From positions 55,308,053-55,372,052 of the forward strand of contig OX457027.1 in assembly GCA_949752745.1 (NCBI GenBank): a stretch of 64,000 nt of DNA. The letters run 5' to 3'. Below the pieces are notes generated by a model that saw only the letters and a list, made by a program, of their open reading frames with translations, was not told the origin of the DNA and searched no databases. The DNA comes from Protula sp. h YS-2021 (taxonomy: Eukaryota; Annelida; Polychaeta; Sabellida; Serpulidae). A program made the position numbers and the translations under genes. Each line of letters begins with the position of its first letter. Within the stretch, counting starts at the first letter, position 1. Positions 43,844 to 54,960 of the stretch are shown one piece after another.

Positions 43844-46800
43844 ATGTTTGCCAAATTTACCCCGCTTTCACCAATTTAACCCCTGCACCAAATTTTACTC
43901 TCGCGAAATCCGTTAAGACGAGGACGTCAAGATAGCAACATGCCCCGGTCCTTATACGCAAGGCAAAAGCGTATATAGTTGACGGGCGAAGATCTAAACA
44001 CGATTACCCTGTTTGAAACTTAGGTTTTAAACAGGAAGACGTGGCTTTAACGTGCCTCGTAACCGTGATCTGGTTGAGAAAGAAGGAGAGGCTGAGGAAA
44101 CTGTTTGGGACATTTAAAAAGAAAAAAAAACGTGTGATTAATACATGGTGTTTCGAAAAAAAAAAAATTATGTATGTATGTTAATGTATTTTTGTAATGT
44201 GTTAAAAAAATTGTATAATGTCCCCCCCCCCCCTCCCCGAGGTGTTTTTAAGGGAAGGAGAGTGTAAAAAAAATGCATAATGTATGTTTAAGTAACTGGT
44301 TGTGAAGGTTGGTTGGTTGTTTGGCTGGTTGGTTGGTTGTCTGTCCGGTTGGTTGCCGCTTTAGCGCATACGGGAAGTGGTTTGGTGACAGTGAAAAGCC
44401 CCTGGACTTCAATTTTTGACTACTGATTGAAAAAAAAAAAAAAAAAAAATATGGCTGGCTCTTCAAGAGTCTTGTAAGCAGCCAAGCGTGGCTTACGTTT
44501 TTACGGTGTATATGTACAAAGCGCATAATGTACAGTGTGTGCTATACAGTGTGTACCACACAGAGTACACGTTTCGCGTAAAGAGTAAGGCAGTTTAGGT
44601 TTTAGTTGAAAAAAATAATAAACATTTAAACATGGCAGGATACGCATTCTTGCCTCAGTTCTCGAAAAAAAAAATAGTTTCGACTCCAGTTGCAACAAAG
44701 TCTAACGCTTGATAAAGGTTAACAAGCAAAGAATGCGTCTGATCGCATCGATAAAAAAAAAACAAAAAAACTAGTCCCGACTCCAGGTGCAAGAAAGCCT
44801 AACGTTTGATAAGGATCTACGAGCAAAGAATGCGTCTGATCGCGTCGAAAAAAAAAAAAACAAAAACAAAAAAAAAAAAAAAAAAAAAAAAAAAAACAAA
44901 TAAAACAAAACAAAAGTGTTTCGCCCTTAAGTCTAAGAAAGCCTGATGCTTGATTTTGATGGCTTTACGGCTAAAGAATGCGTTTGATCCATTCAAAGCA
45001 ATGGATGAATAAGACTGGGCCGATGCCCATCACTTTTGGCTAAATAAACTATGATAAAACGTATATATTTATGTAAGTTGGAAAGAAAAATGTAGATTAA
45101 TGTATTTTAGGCTTAGTCTGCAAGTTTAAAGGCAATCCGCCGAGTATCAAATGAGAAAATTGAGTTTTAGTGAAGCCCCTCTAAGTCATTTCTGGCTTTG
45201 TTCGCCATTTTGACATTTATATGGGGTTAAGAGATGCTTTAAAGTTGTCAAATGTCTTTTATATAGGCCCACAAGTTTAAATTAGTTGCTGACGAATGTT
45301 TCTTCTCAGCTGTATATCCAAATGCATGTATAGAAGTGTTAGGTGTAAGTGTATGTAGAGAAAATCGAGTCTTAACAATGGCAACTTTCCCTGGTGTTTA
45401 GCCAGGTCAAATATTTTTACATTTATTTTAGCCATTGTTGGCTTAAAATGACTTAAATTTTCCCCGTGAGGACTCAGAAGTTTAAGTTGAATAAGTATGA
45501 AAAGAATGGGCAGTAGAAATGGTAGGAATAATGTATTTTACGGAAAAAAGTATTTTAGAAGTCACGAAATGTTGTGCACGGGTGCTTGTATAATGGCCGG
45601 TCGGCTGTGTTATGCATTTATAGTGAGAATACTCGCTTTATTAGAGTAAATAGTCACGTAGAAGTCTCATAATATTCTTATTAGCAAGGATAAACTTTAT
45701 GCGTGTGTATTGTAGTATGTTCGCTATATATTTTGGTCAAAAAGTGTATTTTTTAATGATTTGGCGACCCACGCTACTGGACAGTAAGTGAGTGAAAAGA
45801 TGGCCGTAGCTTGCCGTTATAGAAACCTGATAAGAATAGTTCTAGCTCGTTATAATGAGCCCAGTGGTGTCAAAGAATGAAAGAAAATGTATGTATCATT
45901 ATATGTATTTGACCAGGCATAAGTGTTTAGTTTCTAGCGAGAAAGATAGCTCGTAGTATTAGCTTTGGCGTAAGTGATGACAGAGCCAAGGGATTTGCCT
46001 ATGGAAATGCTAATAGGGTCAATAAGTGGGCCGCTATGTCAGCTGTTTTGTTGGATTTCTGCCAAATTACCTCCCACAACAAGAAAGAAATTGGAATTTT
46101 AGCTTGTTTTAAAGTTCAATTTTTGGCATTTTCGGTGAAGATTTTAGTAAACTATTATAAACATAGAATAGAAGAAGGCTTTAAGTATGCATATCTCAGA
46201 GTGGGGGTGGAATGGTTTAGGTTTAGTAATATAATTTGGCCAGAAAGGTAGACTAATTTACTGGGTTTTGGCATAGCTTTTCCGAAAAGGGCTCGTATGT
46301 GTCACTTATGTGTTATTTTTGCGTCTTTTACTCGCTAGGGGTTCTAGTGTTGCTATCCGGAAATTTCCGGAAATTTTTGCATTTAAATATTATATTAAAA
46401 TCAATCAAAGTCCTTCCTTATTAGTACGATAATGTTTATCTAATAGAAACTAAGGTTTCCTGGGGCTAAAGAATGGTAGGTCCTCGAAAAGTATTGTTAG
46501 AGATATAGTTGCTTAAAAAATTTCGTAGATTTCCGTGAGTCTTCCGGTGCGCTCATTTTGTAAACAAAACAGCGAAAAAGTTGAAACTTTTCAAAATCTT
46601 ATAATTTTGATAGCTTATTAGGGTTTATTGCTAATTAGGTACTGGTTGGGACAGAGTGCTTGTTACTAATTACTGTCGTATACGGAAATGTATGGTAGTT
46701 GAGTGATAATGCATAAACAGCACTCAACCACATGATACACGATCTCTGATCGGTATCACATCTAAGTTCGCCATGAAAAATGCTAATTTTTGGCTATTTC

Positions 46801-47042
46801 TCATTTTTTCGGCAGTCAGTACATGGGCGACAATAGGAGAATTCATGAAAAATTGGTAATTTTTCGTAACTAGCATTCTGGCGTAGTACTGGCTCCAAGG
46901 CAGCTCTAGTTGTTAATTGGTATTCCTCTATTAGGATCGCTTCATGGAGTTAGTATAGTATGGGGTTGGTGAAAAAAAATTGAGATGAATATAGAATTGT
47001 GCTTGAAATACGCGGTTCTTAGTCCCCCGTATTTCAAGTTTT
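43844..47042 (+). other. Long non-coding 3' region of the retrotransposon
   Basis: About 3.2 kb without a credible frame, between the zinc-finger ORFs and the polypurine tract. It contains homopolymer runs (C at 44221, A at 44429 and 44849-44896), (GGTT)n-like sequence near 44310 and the three-copy module below. The rest is AT-rich and unremarkable. It may hold packaging or regulatory sequence, or captured DNA. Confidence 0.5.
44674..45000 (+). repeat. Three diverged ~85-bp modules separated by poly(A)
   Basis: Copies at about 44675-44752, 44770-44849 and 44914-44998 share TTTCGACTCCAG or a variant, then AAGAAAGCCTAACG, CTTGATAA and CAAAGAATGCGTCTGATCG. Each of the first two is followed by an A-rich tract. 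Confidence 0.75.
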
Positions 47043-47055
47043 AAGAAGAGGAGAG
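47043..47055 (+). promoter_or_regulatory. Polypurine tract
   Basis: AAGAAGAGGAGAG abuts the 3' LTR directly, the expected place and composition for plus-strand priming. Confidence 0.85.
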
Positions 47056-47916
47056 TGTGAAAACCCTAGAGTTGTCGCCCTCTTTCTTTTATAAATATTT
47101 TGGTTAGAATTTTTTAGAGATTTTTAGAATACGGGCCTGGCAAGGTTTCTGGACGTGACCATCGAAAAATACGGCCCCATTGGCTTGGCAGCATAAAAAA
47201 TAGGCCCCAAAACTCTCCCGGCTGCCAACGACCCGAGACCCATTCCTTTTTTAGGCAATGTTTTTCGGAAAGAGCTCCGCCACTCTCTTCGTATTTTGAA
47301 TATTTTCTTATGATTTCTTTATAACTGATTGGCAATGTTGTCATGTCCAGATTCTTCCGCGGGTCAATTCGGTTTCTCATTGGCTGTTTGGGGAGTCCCT
47401 CTCTGGATAGCCGGGGAATAAAATCTCCCTGGCGAGGCTGGAGAGGGCAGACAAGCATTGACCGAGCTACAGAGAGAGATAGAGAAAGCCTTACTTGACA
47501 GCCATTGAGAAACCGAGAATAAAGCTAGCAAGGTATAAATCTGTAAAAGAAAATCTGTTAAGGAATAGTGGAATAAATTTAAAGATCACCGATAAAAGTC
47601 AAGTCTTTTTATTGAATTCAGTTTTGGATTAAACAAGCTGTTTCTGAAAGAAACAGCCCCGAAGAGTCGCACTTTTTAACCTGGCGAAAAGTGCACCTTT
47701 TTCAACTCTTCTTTTCATCATTTAAGGCTGGAAGAGTCGCACTTTTCACTAGCTGAGAAGTGCATCTTTGCCACTCTTCGGATAGTAAGAGAACGAGGGT
47801 CGTGTTGCTAATTGGGGTGGCAACACACAGTAAAACAACCCTTTATCGACCTCCCCAAGCGACATCGTCGTCGTACTGTCGGTTCTCTAATGGGCAGTAT
47901 TACGAGGGTGGCGACA
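47056..47916 (+). repeat. 3' LTR
   Basis: Near-identical copy of 34387-35247, preceded by a polypurine tract and followed by the target-site bases ATAC. Confidence 0.95.
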
Positions 47917-48177
47917 ATACACGGAGGTGTAATTAGTATCGTGCATCCAAACACGGAAGTTGTTATTTTTTATTGAAAAGGTAAAAGCATTTTTTATTGT
48001 CATTGCTGCCCTACACCTAACCAAAGAGGACAAATACATATAAGAATTGAATTGTAAATTATGTTTGTTTTCATTGGTTCGCGGGTGTTGACAGCTTCCA
48101 TTACGCATTTCGGCTGGAACTTCGAGCGATAATGCAATATTTTTTAAATTTCAGAGATTCAACATCATAATCGAAGT

Positions 48178-48734
48178 ATAAGCCAAATCACACTTTCGGT
48201 GTTTCGACTGCGAGGGAACCGGGTAAAGAAGTGATAGAAAAATACGGTAGAAATATCGCAAAAACAGCTCATACTCGGAACATAAAAGAAATTGAAACAT
48301 GAAACCATTTGTTAAAACTTTTACAAGGATTGAAACATAAAATTGAACAGCACATCGTAATTGGCAAAACTGAAAATATGTTCTTTTAACGTGGTAGCAG
48401 CATTTTCACCGCTTATTCCAGCCTTATCTACCAACTAGGCGTCCCGCAACTCACCATGTGATTCTTACTATAAGTTATGATAATCTTCTGCAGCTAACAG
48501 ACCACTTTGCATTTTAACCAATTACGATGTGCTGTTCAATTTGAATGTTCTTTGCCTCGTAATATTTTTTTAAAATATCATACGGGTTGTTAAAAACCCG
48601 ATTGCTCTTTGGTGCAAGAGAAATTTGACATTTAGGCGAAATCTCTATCATTTTTTACCCGGTTATTTTATTCGAAACGCAGGAATTTTTTTGCGCATGT
48701 TTATTGGGAACGTCCAAAGTGTGATTTGGCTTAT
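48178..48734. mobile_element. MITE family 1, copy R, with a nested MITE
   Basis: Ends ATAAGCCAAATCACACTTT and AAAGTGTGATTTGGCTTAT are inverted repeats and match the ends at 31854-32150. Internal sequence (ACCGGGTAAA, CAAAAACAGCTCATA, ATTTAGGCGAAATCTC) is also shared. It is longer because a family-2 MITE is inserted inside. Confidence 0.8.
48340..48542. mobile_element. MITE family 2, copy R (203-bp core)
   Basis: AAATTGAACAGCACATCG at one end and its reverse complement at the other, the same core length as the copy at 32996-33198. It lies within the family-1 element. Confidence 0.78.
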
Positions 48735-49420
48735 ATACAAGGCCCAGAACGTAGAGTGGCACGGATGGTAGAATGGGACATTTGACGCCGAAAGGCTGAA
48801 ACCGGCTTTACTCGTTCTACAAATAGACATCCTTAGAACCACATACTTGAGAAAAGGTATCTCATAATATTGTACCATAAAATTAAAAGTATCATTTGAT
48901 GTTCAAGAGAAAAGCTAATAAGATTAGCCAGATTGATCAGCTGTTTCTTTTGTTGACATCGCCATCTTAGTTCTGCGATATCGTTTGTATCGCTGTTGGT
49001 GATTGATTCACGTGCAGGCCGTCACCATCTTGGTTCTGCGGCATCTTTTGTAACGTTGTTGGTAATTGGTTAACGTTCAGGCCGACATTTTATTTCCCAA
49101 ACTTGTGTATTGTTTACCTTAGAAACACAGTTTATACTTTTGTTTATTTTATTTTCCGTACATTAGGGAGTTGCATGGGTAATGTTTGGTTTGATCTCCT
49201 CCGTCATTGGTATATATTTGTTCTGTGTAATTTGAGGGATATTTCCCTAAAATCATTAAAAACCCAGTTACCGTTTCTTCCTTGTAGAGTATAATAGTAA
49301 TTTAATGTCACAGGATACACCAGTTATCCTGTACACAGTTTGTGTATTGAGTTTGTGTTATATGGGTGACAGCAAATGATAAATTCTGAAGAGAAAAAAA
49401 AAAACAGCTGTTCAGGCGGC

Positions 49421-50783
49421 AATAGCTCCGAGTGAGCTCTGACTTAAATAACTTCGTCTGTCTCTCTGTCAGAGCTACGAAGCCCTTCAGTGTCCCGCAA
49501 ATAGGGGTCAACTTCGTATCTTCTGAGGCACAAATCTTGCATACCGGTCCCTGTTATTCAAACATGTATTTTAAGTTCATGCACAAAATACTGTTTGCAA
49601 AACAGACACAGTTTTTAATGGGCTGCATATCTTTTATTTCTTCGACAATCAACTGTCAACTGTTTGTTTACATTCTGGGATTTAAATGTCATGTGACTCA
49701 AGTCAAGTGACAAAAAATTAAATGAAGGTATTAACGATTTTCTGCAAACAATTTATAGAACACAGATCTACATCTATCCCAGTACTCGGCAAAACCATTT
49801 GGCATCACACAGATAATTGATAGGTGCAGAATTAGGTTAAAAAAACCCATAATATTTCACTCTTAGTCTTTTTCATGCTTTTTGAAATACCAATTCAAAA
49901 GTTTTTGGTAAATAATGATAAAATTTGTTGTCACTTTTTCACGTAATAAACCATGTTCTTTGGATGTAAAAATGTCAATTGTTGCGAGAAATCTGTAGTT
50001 ATTTCCATATTTTTTCTTTTAAAGACTTGTGGGTAGTTGAATTTTGCACAACATCGCCAGAGAGATGCCTCCAAGAAACGGCCCGCTACGCCAAACCTCA
50101 GCAACGGGCCGTTTCTTGGAGCTAGGGTCAAGGTAGTTAATGCACTAACGAGTCACCAAATGTCTTTCTTTCGTCAATTTATTCTTAAGCCAGCCAAGTC
50201 CTTACGCTATAAAAGATTTGAACATTTAGCTAAAATCACTGTGACGCTTAACTCGCATTTAAAACGTACGTTGTGGTTTGTTTCATTCTAGTCCCAGTGG
50301 ACCCTTTATGTCTTCTTAGACAGAAAGGGTTACAATTCCAGCAGTAGAAATGGCTATTGATCTTAACTTTTGAGACTATGGCTTCTGAGACTTACGTTCC
50401 AGGACATTAAGATTTGAATTAGGAGGCTTTTGCTGCAAAAAGCACTCTGACAAATATCCTGTCGCTTTATTTTCAACGTCGACGAACGTTCCAAAGTTGA
50501 GTAAAGAGTGGTTTTACAACTGTATACGCATTGTTGTTATGGGCGACAATGGGGGTTATTTTGATCTCAAAGAAACATGTTTTTCTCAGCACAAAGTGTT
50601 GTTTGAAGATAAGATTTGTGCGCCATAATTAATAATTCGACCATTTATGTGCTGTACCTTTTCTAAAATAACGCGATTGGCCCGAGTCGTTCGCGAGATT
50701 GGCAAATTTGACGTCAATGGTAATTCTGTTATAGGAACTATGACTCTTGCTATCATAAGAAGACCGCAGAAGTCATCTAGGAC
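49421..50783. mobile_element. Inverted-repeat element, rearranged copy R
   Basis: 49421-49725 parallels 30921-31255 (AGCTCCGAGT, GACTTAAATAAC, CTCTCTGTCAGAGCTACGAAG, ATAGGGGTCA, GTTTGTTTACA). 49860-50030 parallels 31330-31520. In contrast, 50430-50783 matches 32400-32780 in inverted orientation. The element is a diverged and internally rearranged relative of copy L with no coding frame. Confidence 0.6.
50069..50121. repeat. Perfect 17-bp hairpin
   Basis: CTCCAAGAAACGGCCCG (50069-50085) pairs without mismatch with 50105-50121, separated by 19 bases. It is GC-rich inside AT-rich sequence and lies within copy R of the inverted-repeat element. Confidence 0.9.
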
Positions 50784-50822
50784 TAGTTACAGTTTCCCTT
50801 CTGATCGTGAACTGAAGGTTTG

Positions 50823-50993
50823 ATGGCCAGGTGTGCTGTATGCCTGGTGCTGTGGAGGAGGCGCCGGACAATTCTGCGTTGTTTATGTGCTCTCTTTATT
50901 GCTGTCGTTATTATTGCCGCCGTGTTGGTTCACAGTGCCATTGATGAAGGCAGGTGTGACGATGGCGAACTCAAGCAGATGCTCAGCAATGTG
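50823..50993 (+). CDS. DIPK1-like exon 1 (membrane anchor)
   Basis: ATG at 50823 (the open frame starts one codon earlier at a TTG). It encodes MARCAVCLVLWRRRRTILRC and the hydrophobic segment, ending SNV at donor GTGAGT. It starts about 40 bases after transposon-derived sequence. Confidence 0.82.
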
Positions 50994-52749
50994 GTGAGTG
51001 CTAGGTGAAGAATACGTATATTTGCCCGAGGAAGTTTTGTTGCATAAGGTGTAAGAAAAAATCAAGGACAGATGGTGTTTGAACAACATGATTGAACGAA
51101 GTCATGCAGTTCATGCCATATGCAATGTCCTGAAAGAAGAAATACAATATAAATAGATACAGCAAGGTTACTCACAAAGGTCCCAACGTAATATAAAGAG
51201 ACATATAATGCTTAAAAATGTACGTGTTTTGCTTTGCAACCATTTCTTTGTTAAAGATGGATGGTCTATGTTTCCAGTGTGAGTTGTACAGTGCCGGGGA
51301 GGTGACCGGAAGCTTGTGTAGCCCCTTGTGTGACAAGGCCGAAGTTCATTACACGAAATGTTTAAACTATAAAGAGGGCAAGAAAATCGTATTTGCGAAC
51401 TGGGATGATAAATCTGTTATTTTAAAAGCCAAACACGCGACCCCCAAGAAAAGTGAAATTTTGGGATATTCATATCATAACATCGGGTACATACCTGATA
51501 TTGGTAATTTTATGCAAATGATAAGAGAAAGTATTTATCAAGAATTTGGTGTGAGAGATAAGAAGAGTGACGAAGATTTGATTTACTTGCTGTGGACTGG
51601 CCACGAATCTGTTAACGACATACTATTGCGGGGTGAGTTAAGTTCTTCAGAGACTTTAAAACAGCGGAGTGTTATGCGGAGTTTATGGAGCTTAGTTCAA
51701 CAAAGTGAATACATATTCCTTCAGTATTTTAGTGACAACGCCCATTTACCTTTCATATTTGGCAGTTGTGGGCATGTATACGCCATGGAGTACGCACCAT
51801 CCACGGCCGTTTTGGATCCGGATATTTTACAAATAACAGGAATATCACAGTTCTCTTGGCATGAACGTGTTAAGGTAGCGATCGATATATTAAATATTTT
51901 AAAATCGGCTGAAGAAGACTTTGACGAACCTTTATACTTCTGTGATGTCAAAGGTAGTAATTTTGGCATTGCTCAGAACGGTCAAGTGAAGCCCATTGAT
52001 ACAGACACTGTTTTCTTCAAGTCAAAACTTGAAGAGATAATGGCAGGAACAGATTCTTGTAATCAAGACAGTGACTGTGATTTCTTCGACTGTATGGGGC
52101 GCTGTAACGTAAACACAAATAAATGTTATCCAGAAATCATCAATGACAACTTAGAGGTACGTATCAGTATGCTATGTTGTTCATATGCGTGAGTTGTTTT
52201 AGGGATGACCTGCTAATCACGGATGGGCTTGCTATTTTTTTTTAAAAAAAAAAGAACTTGGTCTAAAATAAAGAACAATCGCGAAATACCCGAAATATCT
52301 AATCTCAACATGTAATTACGGAATGGTCAATTGCAGTCTGTGACAGGTTTACTGATCCAAGACACATTTCTGTAAGACTGTTTGGTGGCCGAGTCACGGT
52401 GGCCCACCGGCCCGTGAAATATGAGTCGGGTAGGCCCAAAAAAAGCATTTTAAGCTAAAAATGTACGAGTACATAATAATACAAATAGTATCAATGTTCC
52501 CTGTGCTCAGTATTCCCTGTGCTCTATATCTACACTTCTATCTTGCAGGCGGTTTGTAGGAAAGTCTTAGCCAAGAATGTGCAAAATATGTACCAAGCTT
52601 TGCTGTCAAACCCGCCATCAGAAATTAGGAACCGCTTAGATGACGTCATGGAAGAATGTCTGCAGCTGAAAGGCGACCGCTTACATCACTCACAAACAAT
52701 ATCTCAAAAACTTTATGAGCTTTTACAAGAGAGTAATAGGTTTATTTAA
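50823..52749 (+). CDS. DIPK1/FAM69-family divergent protein kinase, 3 exons
   Basis: Exons 50823-50993, 51257-52156 and 52549-52749 join in phase 0 into 423 codons, the usual length for vertebrate DIPK1A-C. An N-terminal arginine cluster (residues 12-15) precedes one membrane segment (about 17-37), giving a type II ER/Golgi topology. The lumenal part is Cys-rich. It shows the family's kinase-like region (VFANWDDKSVILKAK with the likely ATP-site Lys, CDVKGSNFG at 286-294, IDTDT with Asp 305) and a C-terminal cysteine cluster (SDCDFFDCMGRCN ... CYPEI) followed by NLEAVCRKVL. The family is annotated as secretory-pathway kinase-like, with unclear substrates. It is divergent to MROH1, and AATAAA (about 52828) lies downstream. 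The paralogue (1A, 1B or 1C) cannot be assigned by eye. Confidence 0.88.
51257..52156 (+). CDS. DIPK1-like exon 2 (kinase-like domain)
   Basis: Acceptor TTGTTAAAG, 300 codons from MDGLCFQCELYSAGEVTG to NDNLE, donor GTACGT. Confidence 0.92.
52549..52749 (+). CDS. DIPK1-like exon 3 (C-terminus)
   Basis: Acceptor TATCTTGCAG, AVCRKVLAKNVQNMYQALLS to LLQESNRFI and TAA. It supplies the last conserved helix bundle of the family. Confidence 0.9.
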   Translation, partial: AVCRKVLAKNVQNMYQALLSNPPSEIRNRLDDVMEECLQLKGDRLHHSQTISQKLYELLQESNRFI

Positions 52750-54224
52750 TTATTGAGCTTGCTTCCGTTGTTTTTGAATCTTAATGTCTATATTTTGTTT
52801 ATCTTTTTTTAGTGTGAAGTTTGTAATAAATTATTATGAAGTTAAAAAATACTTATGGGTCCTACAGGGCCATTCTGTGATAATGTTTGTGTTAGATGGT
52901 ATGTCTACGGGTTTGCAATTTGTATTTAGTAACTCAGCTGTCTTTAAGTGTCGTTTTTTGTTTGGTAAAAATGTTCGTGTATAAAAGTTTTTACAGATGA
53001 CGCCAGCACAACAGTCGTGTTAACAAAGGGGAATGGCTTAGAGTTCGATCTTTTTACCGACGAACAGAGATCATCCTGGAATCGTCATTTAGTCACTATT
53101 CATAGGAATTAGCAATTTGTAGAATTTTTAAAACTTAGCAGCTCTGGTTGACTAGAGAAGTCTTGTTTGTATGGGTGGTTTTGGTCGAAACCGCGTGAAA
53201 AGCGATAGCATGTTCCATTAGTGTGGGGAATGATAGCAGATTTCATCAATAGATTCGATGTTATGTGTGTAAAAAAGAGAAAAGTCTTTCTTGCCTAAGG
53301 CTTAAAGTCCTCCGGATTGTTTTATCAATGCGAAAATTTCTGTCATTGTCTGCTAAATGCGTGTTTCTCTACTCAATCGAAATTGTCATTATTTCGTCAT
53401 ACTGAGTAATACAATTCAGGGAAGTCTCAGAATAGCAAAATAATACGAGTAAAATATAAGATACAAAACAAAAATTAGAGAAAAAGAAAAACTGATCCAG
53501 TGTCGCTCATGCGGCCTACAAGTTGAATCTCATTATAAACTCATAATAATATCCTAACGTATAAACCACTGTGAGATTAAAACTATGTGTAGATGGTGAA
53601 TTTTTCAAAACATTTTATTTATCCGAGATCTGACTTCTAGAGATCATACAAAATGCTGGTTCAGAGCAACTGATATACGGCAGCAGTGAGTATGTGGCGA
53701 AATGCAGTGAAATTTTAACATTTCTATTTAATGCAAGGCAATAAAGAAATTATATGCCATTGGTCTCAATTATGGTCACAGGTTTGGGTACGGATAAAAC
53801 GGCAACAGACATAATGGCAATGGTCATGATGGCAGGCGGACAAAAATGGCAGTGTGTAAAAGCGGACAAAATGACAGCATAAATAAAAGAGAAAAGTTCA
53901 TCTGTCCTACATTATTTTACTTAATCACGTCTGTACTACATTATTGTAATTAATTAAACTGTTCACCTTTGAAACTACATAAATCCTTAAATCGTTTAAT
54001 TACTCAGTAATCGATTTGTCCTAGAACACACATCTAAGGCTCAATAAACTACATTTTCAGTTATCAAGTTTTACCATTTTGATATATGATCAAAGTTAAC
54101 TGATCTGTTCAAGGCTGCTTGGGTCACAGCACTTGTTCAGTCTTTGCAAGCTTTACGCACGACCCGCGACATTTGCCTGCAGTTTCCATGTCACTGTGTC
54201 CTGCCTCGAGTAAAAACTGCGCTA
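52750..54224. other. AT-rich sequence downstream of the DIPK1-like gene
   Basis: Includes the probable 3' UTR with AATAAA near 52828. I see no further exon or recognisable element. Confidence 0.4.
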
Positions 54225-54960
54225 CTATCTGGCTTCCATCCCTGCGGTCTGATCACAACTGAAGTCGCGCTTGCAACTGAGATTACACGCGCTTGACCCG
54301 CCTTTGCGGTTGATTCCCTTCCCCCCCCCCCCCCCCCCCCACGCGATGCATAACAGCTCGATGCTCAGTTGAGCCGCATCGCCTTTTAACCAGTGGATAA
54401 GTTTCCATATCGAAGGGTGGCTGCACCAACCAAATGCTGTATCCTGTGGTTCCAAGACTCTGTCAAGCTATTTGTCCTCAGCTCACCGACTAGAGTCGCG
54501 TCATGAACGTTCCACATTTCGGGCGGAAACATGGGCGGGATGCGGCGCAGTCGCACTACTTCTTGGCCTTCGTCATCCCTGCCTTGGACTCTTCTGTATG
54601 ACTCTGCTACATCGAAATAGTTGAGCAAGGATTCTAGGCTGTCATCCGGAGAATTGTTTCTCACATTCTCTATACCAGCAAGTAAATCTGCGACAGGCAG
54701 CAGCGCTAACGAATCCATCATGCCACAAAATAGCTTCGCGGCTTCAGATTCGCGGTAGATTTATGAGTTCCTACACCTTTTTCCAAGTAGACTGCGCGAG
54801 GTGGTCAGAATACCCTTGCACGGTCACGTGATCACCAAGGACATCGCATACGGCACGCACCATTGCCATTTTGAAGTCCATTACCACAGTCAGCGGATCA
54901 GGCTCCTGGTGAATTGCCGAGCACTCCTGCACGACACTTCTGCTCTTTTTTTTCTTTTTG
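54225..54960 (-). pseudogene. Degenerate MULE-type transposase fragment
   Basis: On the minus strand, pieces in different frames follow the usual order of the MULE domain. First comes PLTVVMDFKMAMVRAV with GYSDHLAQSTWKKV (54771-54930). Then FCGMMDSLALLPVAD to RRIPPMFPPEMWNVHD and LTESWN (54386-54740). Then SHPSIWKLIHWLKGD (54300-54430). The frame breaks at least twice and has a stop after WKKV, so it is dead. A 22-C run lies near the 3' end. It may be the source of the neighbouring repeat family, but that link is only positional. Confidence 0.72.

Larger units (their letters stand above)
34387..47916 (+). mobile_element. Complete Ty3/gypsy-type LTR retrotransposon, 13.5 kb
   Basis: Two 861-bp LTRs starting TGTGA and ending GACA flank an 11.8-kb interior with primer-binding site, gag, pol and polypurine tract in the standard order. 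The host bases ATAC on both sides form a 4-bp target duplication. Domain order in pol (protease, RT, RNase H, integrase) places it in the Ty3 group. The LTRs differ at one base that I could see. Besides gag and pol it has a Cys-rich leader ORF, two C2H2 zinc-finger ORFs downstream of pol and about 3.2 kb of non-coding 3' sequence, making it unusually long for the group. It sits between MROH1 and the DIPK1-like gene, in the plus orientation. Confidence 0.95.
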
